Source of the DNA: Dechloromonas sp. HYN0024
GTDB lineage: Bacteria > Pseudomonadota > Gammaproteobacteria > Burkholderiales > Rhodocyclaceae
DNA: 64,000 nt
NCBI RefSeq assembly: GCF_003441615.1
Contig: NZ_CP031842.1
Coordinates: forward strand, 434,001 to 498,000
Direction of reading: 5' to 3'
The number at the start of each line of letters is the position of its first letter. Positions within the stretch are counted from its first letter, which is position 1. Below are positions 26,550 to 38,971 of this stretch, one piece after another. A program made the translations under genes and the position numbers. The notes under the pieces were generated by a model. It was not told where the DNA came from, ran no database searches, and worked only from the letters and a program-made list of their open reading frames with translations.

Positions 26550-27737
26550 TCAGAATGCCGCAATCCCGGTCTGAGCCCGGCCAAGAATCAGCGCGTGGAT
26601 GTCGTGCGTGCCTTCGTAGGTGTTGACCACTTCCAGATTGACGACATGGCGGATGACGCCGAAGTCGTCGGAAATGCCGTTACCGCCGAGCATGTCGCGG
26701 GCGGTTCGGGCGATGTCGAGGGCCTTGCCGCAGGAGTTGCGCTTGAGCATCGAGACGTTTTCCGGACAGGCGCTGCCGTCGTCCATCATGCGGCCGAGAC
26801 GTAGCACGCTCTGGAGGCCGAGGGTGATTTCGGTCTGCATGTCGACCAGCTTTTTCTGGATCAGCTGGTTGGCGGCCAGCGGGCGGTCGAACTGCTTGCG
26901 CTCCAGAGTGTATTGGCGGGCCGTGTGCCAGCAGGCCTCGGCGGCACCCAAAGCGCCCCATGAAATGCCGTAGCGGGCCGCGTTCAGACAGGTGAACGGG
27001 CCTTTCAGGCCGGTCACGCCGGGCAGCAGGTTTTCCGCCGGGACGAAAACCTCGTCCATGACGATCTCGCCGGTAATCGAGGCGCGCAGGCCGACCTTGC
27101 CGTGGATGACCGGCGCGCTTAACCCGGCCATGCCGCGGTCGAGAATGAAGCCGCGAATGATGCTTTCATCATCCTTGGCCCAGACGACAAAGACATCGGC
27201 AATCGGCGCGTTGGTGATCCACATCTTGCTGCCGGACAGCTTCCAGCCACCGGGTACGGCGCGGGCGCGGGTGCTCAGGCTGCCGGGGTCGGAGCCGGAG
27301 TCCGGTTCGGTCAGACCGAAACAGCCGATCAGCTTGCCCTGGCCGAGGCCGGGGAGGTATTTCTCTTTTTGTGCCTCGGAGCCGAAAGCAAAGATCGGCA
27401 GCATGACCAGCGAGGACTGCACACTGAGCATCGAACGGTAGCCCGAGTCGACGTACTCGACCTCGCGGGCGATCAGGCCATACGAGACATAGTTGAGCCC
27501 GGCGCCACCGTATTGTGGCGGCAGGGTGGCACCGAGCAGGCCCATGGCACCCATCTCGCGGAAAATGGCCGGGTCGGTGTGCTCGTTGCGGAAGGCATCG
27601 CGAATGCGCGGCTGCAATGCTTTCTGGGCGAATTGCCGGGCCGCGTCACGGACTAGCCGTTCATCGGCGGCCAGCTGGCTGTCGAGCCGGAAAGGGTCGG
27701 CCCAGTCGAAGGCGGCCTTAGCCACGGACGTGACCAT
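26550..27737 (-). CDS. gcdH: Glutaryl-CoA dehydrogenase GcdH-type acyl-CoA dehydrogenase
   Basis: 395 residues. Acyl-CoA dehydrogenase fold with FAD motifs [17 protein letters not shown] and [15 protein letters not shown]. The C-terminal [20 protein letters not shown] contains the catalytic glutamate and is diagnostic for glutaryl-CoA dehydrogenases, which oxidise and decarboxylate glutaryl-CoA to crotonyl-CoA in lysine, tryptophan and benzoyl-CoA catabolism. The start overlaps the 3' end of proA by 20 bp; a GTG four codons in would remove most of the overlap. Confidence 0.88.
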   Translation of the reverse strand: MVTSVAKAAFDWADPFRLDSQLAADERLVRDAARQFAQKALQPRIRDAFRNEHTDPAIFREMGAMGLLGATLPPQYGGAGLNYVSYGLIAREVEYVDSGYRSMLSVQSSLVMLPIFAFGSEAQKEKYLPGLGQGKLIGCFGLTEPDSGSDPGSLSTRARAVPGGWKLSGSKMWITNAPIADVFVVWAKDDESIIRGFILDRGMAGLSAPVIHGKVGLRASITGEIVMDEVFVPAENLLPGVTGLKGPFTCLNAARYGISWGALGAAEACWHTARQYTLERKQFDRPLAANQLIQKKLVDMQTEITLGLQSVLRLGRMMDDGSACPENVSMLKRNSCGKALDIARTARDMLGGNGISDDFGVIRHVVNLEVVNTYEGTHDIHALILGRAQTGIAAF

Positions 27738-28974
27738 CGCCGAGGACGATCCATTTCTGGCTGGTCAGTCCTTCCAGACCGACCGGGCCACGGGCGTGGA
27801 TCTTGTCGGTGGAAATGCCGATTTCGGCCCCCAGGCCGTACTCGAATCCATCGGCAAAGCGCGTCGACGCGTTGATCATGACCGAGGCCGAATCAACTTC
27901 GCGCAGGAAGCGCATGGCTTTCGGATGGTTGTCAGTGACGATGGCTTCGCTGTGGTGTGATGAGTACTGGTTGATGTGGGCGATGGCCTCGTCAATGCCG
28001 GCGACGACCTTGACCGAAATGATCGGCGCGAGGAATTCGGTGTAGTGGTCCTCTTCCGTCGCCGCGATGGCCTTCGGCACGATGGCGCAGGTTTCGGCAC
28101 AGCCACGGATTTCGACCCCCTTGGCGGTCAGCATGGCGGCAATCGGCGGCAGCAGCATGGCGGCGACCGAGCGGTCGACGAGCAGCGACTCGGCGGTGTT
28201 GCAGGTGCCGTAACGCTGGGTCTTGGCGTTCTCGACGATTTTCAGGGCCTTGTTCGGATCGGCTTCCTCTTCGAGGTAGACATGGCAGTTGCCGTCGAGG
28301 TGCTGGATCATCGGCACGCGGCATTCGGCCAGCAGCCGGGCGATCAGGCCCTTGCCGCCACGCGGTACGATGACGTCGACAAATTCGCGCATGGTGATCA
28401 GCTCGCCGACGGCGGCGCGGTCGGTGGTATTGATGACCTGCACGGCATCGGCCGGCAGCCCGGCGGCTTGCAGGCCTTCCTGGACCAGTGCGGCAATGGC
28501 GCGATTCGAGCGAATGGCTTCCGAGCCACCGCGCAGGATGGCGGCGTTGCCGGATTTCAGGCAGAGGGCGGCAGCGTCGGCCGTGACGTTCGGACGGGCC
28601 TCGTAGATGATGCCGATGACGCCAAGCGGGACGCGCATCTTGCCGACCTGGATACCGGACGGCTGGTATTTGAAGTCACCCATTTCGCCGATCGGGTCGG
28701 CCAGCTTGGCAACTTGTTCAACGCCGTCGGCCATGCTGTCCACGCCTTTTTCGGAGAGGGTCAGGCGGTCGAGCATGGCGCTTTCAAGCCCGGCGGCGCG
28801 GGCGGCAGCCAGATCTTCCTGGTTGGCAGCGACCAGCGCGGCTTTTTCGCGGCGGATGGCGGTGGCAATGGCGAGCAGCGCGGCATTTTTCTCGGCCGTC
28901 GAGGCCGAGGCAAGGCGGCGCGAGGCAGCGCGGGCCTGGCGACCGACCGTCTGCATATATTCTTTGATGTCCAT
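27718..28974 (-). CDS. proA: Gamma-glutamyl phosphate reductase ProA
   Basis: 418 residues from the ATG at 28974 ([20 protein letters not shown]); upstream in-frame codons are not conserved-looking. Reduces glutamyl-5-phosphate to the semialdehyde in proline synthesis. Aldehyde dehydrogenase fold with [36 protein letters not shown], and the catalytic Cys in [15 protein letters not shown]. Followed by overlapping gcdH. Confidence 0.95.
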   Translation of the reverse strand: MDIKEYMQTVGRQARAASRRLASASTAEKNAALLAIATAIRREKAALVAANQEDLAAARAAGLESAMLDRLTLSEKGVDSMADGVEQVAKLADPIGEMGDFKYQPSGIQVGKMRVPLGVIGIIYEARPNVTADAAALCLKSGNAAILRGGSEAIRSNRAIAALVQEGLQAAGLPADAVQVINTTDRAAVGELITMREFVDVIVPRGGKGLIARLLAECRVPMIQHLDGNCHVYLEEEADPNKALKIVENAKTQRYGTCNTAESLLVDRSVAAMLLPPIAAMLTAKGVEIRGCAETCAIVPKAIAATEEDHYTEFLAPIISVKVVAGIDEAIAHINQYSSHHSEAIVTDNHPKAMRFLREVDSASVMINASTRFADGFEYGLGAEIGISTDKIHARGPVGLEGLTSQKWIVLGDGHVRG

Positions 28975-29087
28975 GATGTTCTTCGTGCGGGGCAAAGGAA
29001 CATTATAGCCAGCAAATTTAGGGGGAACTTCCGTAACCGGGTAAACTCTTATCCGCAACGACAACAGGGCTTTCCGTCGAGGACAAG

Positions 29088-29327
29088 ATGGCAGAAAAAT
29101 TGATATTGCCGACCGAGGTCAAGGTCTGCGCTACGTGCAGCTTCTGGGATGGCGAACGGCATGTGGACGCCGAGATGAAGCTTGTGGTGGTTTCCGAGGA
29201 GTGCGAGGGCGAATGTCTGGTGCAGGAGAAATCCAAGCCAGGGCTGCATGACGTCCGCGCCGAGTGCAGTTGCATCTGGGAAGACCTGGAGCCGGACGTT
29301 CCGGCTGACGACAACAAACCAGCCTGA
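29088..29327 (+). CDS. Small six-cysteine protein of unknown function
   Basis: 79 residues, acidic, no signal peptide. Six Cys arranged as CATC (residues 14-17), ECEGEC (38-43) and ECSC (59-62), a pattern suited to binding Zn2+ or an iron-sulfur centre. The start ([20 protein letters not shown]) follows an AAGATGG-type context with GGACA upstream. Convergent with holA, its stop sitting one base from the holA stop. No family recognised. Confidence 0.65.
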   Translation: MAEKLILPTEVKVCATCSFWDGERHVDAEMKLVVVSEECEGECLVQEKSKPGLHDVRAECSCIWEDLEPDVPADDNKPA

Positions 29328-30335
29328 TTACTTCGCCGCGGCCAGGCGCAGGCCGAGCCGCAGGAATTCTTCCCAGACATTGCCGTGACCGATGCCCTTG
29401 GCCAGACGGTCGATCTTTCCGGCATGTTGCAGCGCTGCTTCGAGGGTGCTGGTGCTCAGACGTTGTAGCGCCTTTTTAACCGGATTGGCCCGCGGTCCCC
29501 AGACTTTCGCATCCTTGAGCAGCATATCGACCGGTTTGCCGGCATCCAGGCCAGCCCGAATCATGGTCAATGCCCGGATTTCCTCGCTCATGGCCCAGAG
29601 CACCAGAGGCGGTGCTTCGCCCTCCTGCATCAGGCCGTCCAGTGTCCGCGTCAGGCGGGCGATGTCGCCCGAAAGCAGTGCTTCGCGCAGACCATCGATG
29701 TCATAGCGGGCGACGTTGAGTACGGCGTCGCGAATCTGCGCCAGGCTCAACTGGCCGGCCGGGTAAAGCAGGCCGAGTTTCTGGATTTCCTGGTGCGCGG
29801 CAAGCAGATTGCCTTCGACACGCTCGGCGATGAATTTTAGGCTTTCCAGATCGGCGCTTTGCTGCTGGCGGCGCAGGCGGCCGACGATCCAGCCCGGCAG
29901 TTCGGTCAGTGGCGGGGCAATCAGTTTGATGGCGACGCCGGCGTTGACCAGAGCGGTGAACCAGACGGCCTTTTCCTCGCGCCAGTCGAGTTCGGGCAGG
30001 GTAATCAGCAGAAGATTGTCCATCGACAGGTTCTGGCACCACTGCTGCAGGGCGGCGCTGCCTTCCTTGCCCGGCTTACCGGTGGGGATGCGCAGGTCGA
30101 TCAGTTTTTTATCGCCGAACAGGGACATGTTGCCGCCGGCCGCTAGTAACTGGCCCCAGTCGAACTGCGGCAGCACGGTCAGTACTTCGCGCTCGCTGTA
30201 GCCTTGCTGGCGGGACTTGGCGCGGATGGCGTCAGCCGCCTCGATGACCAGTAACGGGTCGTCACCGTAGAGGACGTAGAGCGGGCGCAACTCGCGTTCG
30301 AGATGCGCCGCCAGCTGTTCGCCCTTGAGGAGCAT
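29328..30335 (-). CDS. holA: DNA polymerase III delta subunit HolA
   Basis: 335 residues. Clamp-loader delta subunit that opens the beta clamp. N-terminal LYVLYGDDPLLVIEAADAIR and FDWGQLLAAGGNMSLFGDKK match the family's beta-binding region, with a degenerate ATPase fold and a C-terminal collar domain (residues ~210-330). The ATG overlaps the lptE stop (TAATG), the usual lptE-holA coupling. Confidence 0.93.
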   Translation of the reverse strand: MLLKGEQLAAHLERELRPLYVLYGDDPLLVIEAADAIRAKSRQQGYSEREVLTVLPQFDWGQLLAAGGNMSLFGDKKLIDLRIPTGKPGKEGSAALQQWCQNLSMDNLLLITLPELDWREEKAVWFTALVNAGVAIKLIAPPLTELPGWIVGRLRRQQQSADLESLKFIAERVEGNLLAAHQEIQKLGLLYPAGQLSLAQIRDAVLNVARYDIDGLREALLSGDIARLTRTLDGLMQEGEAPPLVLWAMSEEIRALTMIRAGLDAGKPVDMLLKDAKVWGPRANPVKKALQRLSTSTLEAALQHAGKIDRLAKGIGHGNVWEEFLRLGLRLAAAK

Positions 30336-30859
30336 TATTCGTCGTCTTCGAGATCGGGGTTTTTCGGCTTGACGACGCTCAGGCGGCGCATGATCTGATT
30401 GACCAGGTCATTGTTCATGTCGCGCCAGAGCAGTCCTTCTTCAAGATCCTTGGCGAGGACGTTGGAATCGTCGAAGGAAATGTCGCGGGTCAGTGCCACT
30501 TCATTGATCGGTACCAGCACCTGCCCCTTTTGGTTGACCACCTGGAAGGTATAGGTCAGCTGCAGTCGGTATTCGCGCACTCGGCCCTGGGCATTGACGC
30601 TGAGAATGCCCTTTTGACGAATGTCGCCCAGTTGCTGGAAGATGGCCTCGGCCGATTTGGCATCGTCGACGATCTCGGTGCTGCCACTGGACCGGATGTA
30701 GCGCTGCAGCCAGATATTGACGTCGGCGGTGTCGGGCAGGGCGATATACATCGTCTTGTAGGGCAGGTTGCCGCTGCCGACGCCGCGCAGATGAAAACCG
30801 CAGCCGGCAATGGCAGCAGCGAGGATCAATGCGAACAGCAGGCGGAGCGGCAAGCGCAT
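30335..30859 (-). CDS. lptE: LPS-assembly lipoprotein LptE
   Basis: 174 residues with a lipoprotein signal, lipobox IAGC (Cys20) followed by GFHLRGVGSGNLPYKTMYIA, the family hallmark. LptE plugs the LptD barrel in the outer membrane and takes part in LPS insertion. Gene order leuS-lptE-holA is conserved across proteobacteria; it starts 11 bp after leuS and its stop is coupled to holA. Confidence 0.93.
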   Translation of the reverse strand: MRLPLRLLFALILAAAIAGCGFHLRGVGSGNLPYKTMYIALPDTADVNIWLQRYIRSSGSTEIVDDAKSAEAIFQQLGDIRQKGILSVNAQGRVREYRLQLTYTFQVVNQKGQVLVPINEVALTRDISFDDSNVLAKDLEEGLLWRDMNNDLVNQIMRRLSVVKPKNPDLEDDE

Positions 30860-30870
30860 GGCAGCTTTCC

Positions 30871-33768
<2,898 letters not shown>

Positions 33769-33785
33769 TCAGTGACCGGGGGGAA

Positions 33786-33815
33786 CTGATGCAGCGCCTG
33801 CACGCGCTGCATCAG
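33786..33815. terminator. Hairpin downstream of the 116-residue gene
   Basis: CTGATGCAGCGC, loop CTGCAC, GCGCTGCATCAG: perfect 12-bp stem 26 bp beyond the stop of the minus-strand gene at 33841. No T-run follows. Confidence 0.4.
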
Positions 33816-33840
33816 CAGGGGTCAGCTTAACGCCGCCCGG

Positions 33841-34191
33841 TCACGCCGCTTTTTTTTGCGGGTAGATGCCTTCCCAAGTGTTCTGCCAGTAACGGTAGGC
33901 GTTCTGGGTGGCGGCCAGTGACAGCAGGGACATCCGGGTCTGGTGGCGCCACATCCATGATAGTTGCGGAGCCGGCGTCAGGTTGTAGGATGGCGCCTTG
34001 CCAACTTCGTCTTCGACGATCGTCAGAAAGCGATCGACGGCCAGGCCGTAGTAGGCTGAGCCTTCGGTTTTGCCGGTGAGATACTCGGCTTCGCTGACGG
34101 CGCGGCGCCACAGCTTGAGCGCTAGCTCGTCGCTGATGCCGGCCTTGCGGGCGATCCATGGCAGGATCTTCGGTGCATTCATGCTGTTCAT
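33841..34191 (-). CDS. Conserved-looking protein of unknown function
   Basis: 116 residues from the ATG at 34191, which has AAGGAG seven bases upstream; a second Met three codons in is also possible. Largely helical, no signal peptide or membrane segment. Notable pieces are ILPWIARKAGISDELALKLW near the start and SYNLTPAPQLSWMWRHQTRM in the second half, with several Trp/Tyr residues. I do not recognise the family. Single gene, transcribed away from uvrD. Confidence 0.7.
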   Translation of the reverse strand: MNSMNAPKILPWIARKAGISDELALKLWRRAVSEAEYLTGKTEGSAYYGLAVDRFLTIVEDEVGKAPSYNLTPAPQLSWMWRHQTRMSLLSLAATQNAYRYWQNTWEGIYPQKKAA

Positions 34192-34340
34192 GCTGTTTCT
34201 CCTTTTCTAGGTAGCATTCGCTACTTGTAGATCAGACTGCCCTTTGGGCAAATAGTTTTGTGCACTGCAATATTTTTTAGTTGAGTATAAGGGTGCACTC
34301 GGCATCTGACTGTGAAAAAATGCGCGTAATTGTAGGATTC

Positions 34341-34356
34341 GTTGTACAAATACAAC
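34341..34356. promoter_or_regulatory. Inverted repeat upstream of uvrD
   Basis: GTTGTA-CAAA-TACAAC lies 52 bp before the uvrD ATG in an AT-rich intergenic gap (34192-34407). It could be a protein-binding site; it does not match the LexA CTGT-N8-ACAG box. Confidence 0.25.
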
Positions 34357-34407
34357 TTATTGGTCATACCAATTAACCGCCGTTCCTTCGGCTTACCTAG
34401 AGACGCA

Positions 34408-36552
34408 ATGTCCGATCTCCTCGCAAATCTTAATTCGCCGCAACTTCAAGCGGTTACGTTGCCACCCGTGCATGCCTTGATCCTCGCCGGGGCGGGGAGT
34501 GGCAAGACCCGGGTGCTCACGACGCGCATTGCCTGGCTGATGTCGGTCGGTCAGGTCGGACCGCATGGCGTGCTCGCGGTGACCTTTACCAACAAGGCCG
34601 CCAAAGAAATGACGGCGCGACTGTCGACCCTGGTGCCGATCAATACGCGGGGGATGTGGATCGGAACTTTTCACGGTCTCTGCAACCGTCTGTTGCGCGC
34701 TCATTACCGCGAGGCCGGGTTGCCGCAAACCTTCCAGATCCTTGATTCGGCGGACCAGTTGGCGATGGTCAAGCGTCTGCTCAAGAACTTGAACGTCGAT
34801 GACGAGAAGTATCCACCGCGCGAACTCTGTCATTTCATCAATGCCCATAAAGAGCAGGGCGTGCGGGCGGCGCAGGCCGAGGTATATGACAATTACACGC
34901 AAAAACGTGTTGATTTGTATGCCGAGTACGAAAACCAGTGCAATCGTGAAGGCGTGGTCGATTTTGCCGAGCTGCTCTTGCGTTGTTATGAATTGCTGCA
35001 GCGCAACGAACCTTTGCGAAAACACTATCAGGAACGCTTCCGTTACATCCTCGTCGACGAGGTGCAAGACACCAATAAACTGCAATACGCCTGGCTCAAA
35101 TTGCTGGCCGGGGGCGGTGCGAAAGTCTTTGCCGTGGGTGACGACGATCAGAGCATCTACGCTTTTCGCGGTGCCGAGGTCGGCAACATGCGTGATTTCG
35201 AACGCGACTACGCTGGCGACAATGTCATCCGTCTTGAACAGAACTACCGCTCGCACGGCAATATCCTGACGGCAGCCAATGCCATCATCAAAAATAACCG
35301 TGAGCGCCTGGGCAAGAATTTGTGGACCGATGCCGGCGACGGCGAACCGATCCGCGCCTTTGAGGCTTATTCCGATCTCGACGAGGCGCGCTTTGTCGTC
35401 GAGGAAATCCGCGAACTGGTCCGCGATGGCATTTCGCCGACGCAGATTGCGTTGCTCTATCGTTCCAATGCCCAGTCGCGCGTGCTCGAAAACGAGTTGT
35501 TCACCAAAAATGTGCCGTACAAGGTCTATGGTGGTCTGCGCTTCTTCGAGCGACAGGAAATCAAGCACGCCCTGGCCTACCTGCGCCTGCTCGGCAATCC
35601 CGACGACGACACGGCTTTCCTGCGCGTCGTCAATTTCCCGACGCGCGGCATCGGTGCGCGGTCGCTGGAAAACCTCCAGGCGACGGCCCACCAGACCAAT
35701 TCCAGTCTTTACAACGCAGCCGCCTCGTTGAGCGGCAAGGCCGGCCAGACGGTCGGTGCTTTCATACGCCTGATCGAGGCGCTACGGCAGGAAACCGAAG
35801 GTCTGCCGCTGCCCGAGATGGTCGAGCACGTCATCGAAAAGTCCGGGCTGGCGCAGCATTACCGCACTGACAAGGAAGGTCAGGACCGGCTGGAGAATCT
35901 GGACGAACTGATCAACGCCGCCGCCACCTTCATCGATGACGAAGGCGCCATCGGCGAAGGCGGGGCGCTGGTTTCCTTCCTCACCCTGGCCTCGCTGGAG
36001 GCCGGCGAACATCAGGCTGGCGAAGGGCAGGAGGCGGTCCAGTTGATGTCCGTTCATGCCGCCAAGGGGCTGGAGTTCGACGTCGTATTCATCACCGGCC
36101 TGGAACAGGGCTTGTTCCCCCATGAAAACTCGATCAACCAGGGCAAGGATGGCCTGGAGGAGGAGCGACGGCTGATGTACGTCGCGGTCACCCGTGCCCG
36201 CCAGCGTCTCTACGTATCCTGTGCGCAGACCCGCATGCTGCATGGTCAGACACGATATTGCGTACCTTCCGGCTTTCTGGACGAAATTCCCGAACAATTG
36301 CTGCTCAAGCTGAACAAGAAGGCCGAACCGGCTGCCGCCTTTCCGGCTTTCGGCTCCTTCGGTGGCGGCTATGCCGAGCCGGTCGCTGCTGGTGGCCTGC
36401 GCATCGGGCAGACTGTCGAGCATGCCAAGTTCGGCATCGGCGTCATCGTATCGACCGAAGGGCGTGGCGCCGATGCCCGTGTCCAGATCAATTTCGGCGG
36501 CAGCGGCATGAAATGGCTGGCGCTGGAGTATGCCAAGCTGACGCCGGTCTGA
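34408..36552 (+). CDS. uvrD: ATP-dependent DNA helicase UvrD (helicase II)
   Basis: 714 residues from the ATG at 34408 (MSDLLANLNSPQLQAV); the frame's earlier TTG start is not credible. SF1A helicase used in nucleotide-excision and mismatch repair. Walker A ILAGAGSGKTRVLT, motif II ILVDEVQDTNKLQ, QSIYAFRGA, and motif VI YVAVTRARQRLYVS are all present. The C-terminal ~45 residues form the tudor-like domain (VEHAKFGIGVIVSTEGRGAD) that marks UvrD/PcrA rather than Rep. Confidence 0.95.
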   Translation: MSDLLANLNSPQLQAVTLPPVHALILAGAGSGKTRVLTTRIAWLMSVGQVGPHGVLAVTFTNKAAKEMTARLSTLVPINTRGMWIGTFHGLCNRLLRAHYREAGLPQTFQILDSADQLAMVKRLLKNLNVDDEKYPPRELCHFINAHKEQGVRAAQAEVYDNYTQKRVDLYAEYENQCNREGVVDFAELLLRCYELLQRNEPLRKHYQERFRYILVDEVQDTNKLQYAWLKLLAGGGAKVFAVGDDDQSIYAFRGAEVGNMRDFERDYAGDNVIRLEQNYRSHGNILTAANAIIKNNRERLGKNLWTDAGDGEPIRAFEAYSDLDEARFVVEEIRELVRDGISPTQIALLYRSNAQSRVLENELFTKNVPYKVYGGLRFFERQEIKHALAYLRLLGNPDDDTAFLRVVNFPTRGIGARSLENLQATAHQTNSSLYNAAASLSGKAGQTVGAFIRLIEALRQETEGLPLPEMVEHVIEKSGLAQHYRTDKEGQDRLENLDELINAAATFIDDEGAIGEGGALVSFLTLASLEAGEHQAGEGQEAVQLMSVHAAKGLEFDVVFITGLEQGLFPHENSINQGKDGLEEERRLMYVAVTRARQRLYVSCAQTRMLHGQTRYCVPSGFLDEIPEQLLLKLNKKAEPAAAFPAFGSFGGGYAEPVAAGGLRIGQTVEHAKFGIGVIVSTEGRGADARVQINFGGSGMKWLALEYAKLTPV

Positions 36553-36626
36553 CCCGGTGCGGTGCGCCGCCGCATGGCTGGCGCAATTTTTACCCGGCTC
36601 TGCGCTAGATCGAAGGCCGGCAGGGT

Positions 36627-36641
36627 GATAACCTCGTTATC
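36627..36641. promoter_or_regulatory. Short palindrome upstream of quinone oxidoreductase gene
   Basis: GATAAC-CTC-GTTATC, 33 bp before the qor ATG. Symmetric and well placed for an operator, but short; no protein can be assigned. Confidence 0.25.
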
Positions 36642-36674
36642 TCGCAATAGCGACCCAATAATGAGGAGACCACC

Positions 36675-37649
36675 ATGCCCCACGCCATTCGACTTCACCA
36701 GCACGGCGGCCCGGAAGTGCTGTCCTGGGAAACGATCGATCTGCCGGCGCCAGCTCCCGGCGAGGCTACCGTCCGCCACGGCGCGGTCGGCCTCAATTAC
36801 ATTGATGTCTACCACCGTACCGGCCTGTATCCACTGGCCTTGCCCTCCGGTATCGGCATGGAAGGCGCCGGTGTCGTCGAGGCGGTGGGCGAGGGGGTCA
36901 GCGAGCTCAGGGTGGGTGACCGTGTCGCCTATGCCGGTGGGCCGCTCGGTGCCTACGCAGATGTGCGCAATATTCCGGCGCATCGCCTGCTGAAACTGCC
37001 CGATTCGATTCCCTTTGAAACCGGTGCGGCGATGATGTTGCAAGGGCTGACGGCCGCCTATCTGCTGCGCAAGACCTATCGCGTCCAGCCCGGCGACGCC
37101 GTACTGATTCAGGCGGCGGCAGGCGGGGTCGGCCTGATTGCCTGTCAGTGGGCGCGGGCCCTCGGGGCGACGGTGATCGGCACCGTCGGTTCGCCAGCCA
37201 AGGCCGAACTGGCCAGGGCGCACGGCTGCCATCATGTGATCAACTACAGCACTGAAAACTTCGCCCAGCGGGTTCGTGAAATCACCAACGGCGAAGGCGT
37301 TGCCGTCGTCTATGACGGGGTTGGCAAGGACACCTTTGCCGGGTCACTCGACAGCTTGCGCCCGATGGGCATGATGGTGTCGTTTGGCAATGCTTCCGGC
37401 CCGGTGCCGCCACTCGACCTCATCCTGTTGTCGCAGAAGGGTTCATTGTTCATCACCCGGCCGACCCTCATGAACTACACGGCCAAGCGCGAGGATCTCG
37501 TGGCGCTGGGCAGCGAGTTGTTCGATGTCGTGGTTGCCGGGCAGGTCAAGATCGAGGTTAACCAGTCTTATGCGCTGAAGGATGCCGCCCAGGCCCATCG
37601 TGACCTTGAGGCGCGCAAGACTACCGGCTCGACGATTCTGCTGCCATGA
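36675..37649 (+). CDS. qorA: NADPH:quinone oxidoreductase, zeta-crystallin type
   Basis: 324 residues, zinc-free medium-chain dehydrogenase. N-terminal GroES-like domain (AVGLNYIDVYHRTGLYPLAL, GMEGAGVVEAVGEGVSE), nucleotide-binding Rossmann segment IQAAAGGVGLIACQWARALG, and the DGVGKDTFAGSLDSLRPMGM stretch typical of Qor. Reduces quinones with NADPH in the cytoplasm. Preceded by GAGGAG. Its stop overlaps the TAXI protein start (ATGA), and that gene overlaps a ParA-like gene likewise: a three-gene operon. Confidence 0.92.
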   Translation: MPHAIRLHQHGGPEVLSWETIDLPAPAPGEATVRHGAVGLNYIDVYHRTGLYPLALPSGIGMEGAGVVEAVGEGVSELRVGDRVAYAGGPLGAYADVRNIPAHRLLKLPDSIPFETGAAMMLQGLTAAYLLRKTYRVQPGDAVLIQAAAGGVGLIACQWARALGATVIGTVGSPAKAELARAHGCHHVINYSTENFAQRVREITNGEGVAVVYDGVGKDTFAGSLDSLRPMGMMVSFGNASGPVPPLDLILLSQKGSLFITRPTLMNYTAKREDLVALGSELFDVVVAGQVKIEVNQSYALKDAAQAHRDLEARKTTGSTILLP

Positions 37650-38971
37650 TGGCCCGGTTCAAGGCAGGGCTTCTCTCGCTGCGCGACCTGTTCGCCACGG
37701 CCTGGTGGGTCATCCTGCTGGCCGGTATCGGTTTTGCGGTGGCCTATCAGTTTGTCGAGCCGGCGCCGCCAAAGAAAATTGTCATCAGCACCGGCAGCGA
37801 GAGTGGTGCCTATTACCAGTTCGCCCAGCGCTACGCCGCTATCCTGGCCAAAAATGGCGTCACGCTTGAAGTCAAAGCCTCGGCCGGGGCGCTCGATAAC
37901 CTGGCGCGGCTGAGCAATAACGAGGCGCAGATCGGCTTCGTTCAGGGCGGCGTCATGCCACCCAAGGCCGATCCGGATGCCGAGGATGAATCCGGTCTGC
38001 TCTCGCTCGGCAGCGTCTTTTACGAGCCGGTATGGGTTTTCTATCGTGGCGATAAGGTGCTGACCCGCCTGACCGAATTGAAGGGCAAGCGTATCGCCAT
38101 TGGTCAGGAAGGCTCGGGAGTGCGTCAGTTGGCGCAGCAACTGCTCGAAGCCAACGAAATTCCTGCGGGCGATCACCTTGTCCCGCTGGCCGGCTTGAAA
38201 GCAGCTGAAGAACTCCAGCAGGGGCGGATCGATGCCGCTTTTATCATTGCCGCCGAGAAAGCCCCGGTGGTGCAACTGCTGCTCCGCTCTCCGGGCGTCC
38301 ACATCATGAGTTTTTCCCAGGCGGGGGCTTATCAGCGCCGTTTCCCCTTCCTTACCAAGCTGACTTTCCCGCACGGCGTCGCCGATCTGGTCCGCGACTT
38401 TCCGCCCGAGGACATCAAGGTGCTGGCCCCGACTGCCAACCTGATCGTCCGAGATGACCTGCATCCGGCCCTGCAGGCGCTGCTCCTTCAGGCCGCCAGT
38501 GAAGTGCATGGCAAATCCGGCTTCTTTCAGGATGCTGGTGAGTTTCCGTCCTACAAGGACCAGATGCTGCCCCTGTCGCCAGAGGCCGCTCGCTACTTCA
38601 AGTCCGGGCCATCCTTCCTGCAGCGCTACCTGCCTTTCTGGCTGGCCGTGCTGGTCGACCGGCTGATCGTCATGCTGGTCCCGGTCTTCATGCTCCTCAT
38701 TCCGCTGCTCAAGGTGGCCCCGGCCATTTATAACTGGCGCGTTCGATCCAAGGTTTTCCGCTGCTACGGCGAACTGAAATTTCTTGAAGACGACCTTAAG
38801 AACCGCTTTGAGCCGACCAAGCTGAGGGACTACCGGAATCGTCTGGATGCCATCGAGGATGAAGCCAGTGCCCTGCACATCCCGCTCGGCTTCACTGACC
38901 TCGTCTACACACTGCGCGAACACGTCAATCTGGTTCGCAACATCATCGACAAGAAGGAAGCATCGGCATGA
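37646..38971 (+). CDS. Membrane-anchored TAXI-family solute-binding protein
   Basis: 441 residues. An N-terminal membrane anchor (WWVILLAGIGFAVAYQFV, residues ~20-37) precedes a TAXI/NMT1-like periplasmic-binding domain with the signature STGSESGAYYQFAQRYAAIL and RIAIGQEGSGVRQLAQQLL. A second hydrophobic region (LVDRLIVMLVPVFMLLIPLL, ~residues 330-355) and an ~85-residue cytoplasmic-like tail follow. Secreted TAXI proteins normally feed TRAP permeases, but no TRAP membrane gene is nearby and this protein is tethered at both ends. It may be a sensor or scaffold; function open. Confidence 0.8.
   Translation: MMARFKAGLLSLRDLFATAWWVILLAGIGFAVAYQFVEPAPPKKIVISTGSESGAYYQFAQRYAAILAKNGVTLEVKASAGALDNLARLSNNEAQIGFVQGGVMPPKADPDAEDESGLLSLGSVFYEPVWVFYRGDKVLTRLTELKGKRIAIGQEGSGVRQLAQQLLEANEIPAGDHLVPLAGLKAAEELQQGRIDAAFIIAAEKAPVVQLLLRSPGVHIMSFSQAGAYQRRFPFLTKLTFPHGVADLVRDFPPEDIKVLAPTANLIVRDDLHPALQALLLQAASEVHGKSGFFQDAGEFPSYKDQMLPLSPEAARYFKSGPSFLQRYLPFWLAVLVDRLIVMLVPVFMLLIPLLKVAPAIYNWRVRSKVFRCYGELKFLEDDLKNRFEPTKLRDYRNRLDAIEDEASALHIPLGFTDLVYTLREHVNLVRNIIDKKEASA

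Noticed and set aside
37646..38971. Complete TRAP transporter
   Set aside because: Only the TAXI binding protein is present and it is membrane-tethered; no DctQ/DctM-like gene is nearby.
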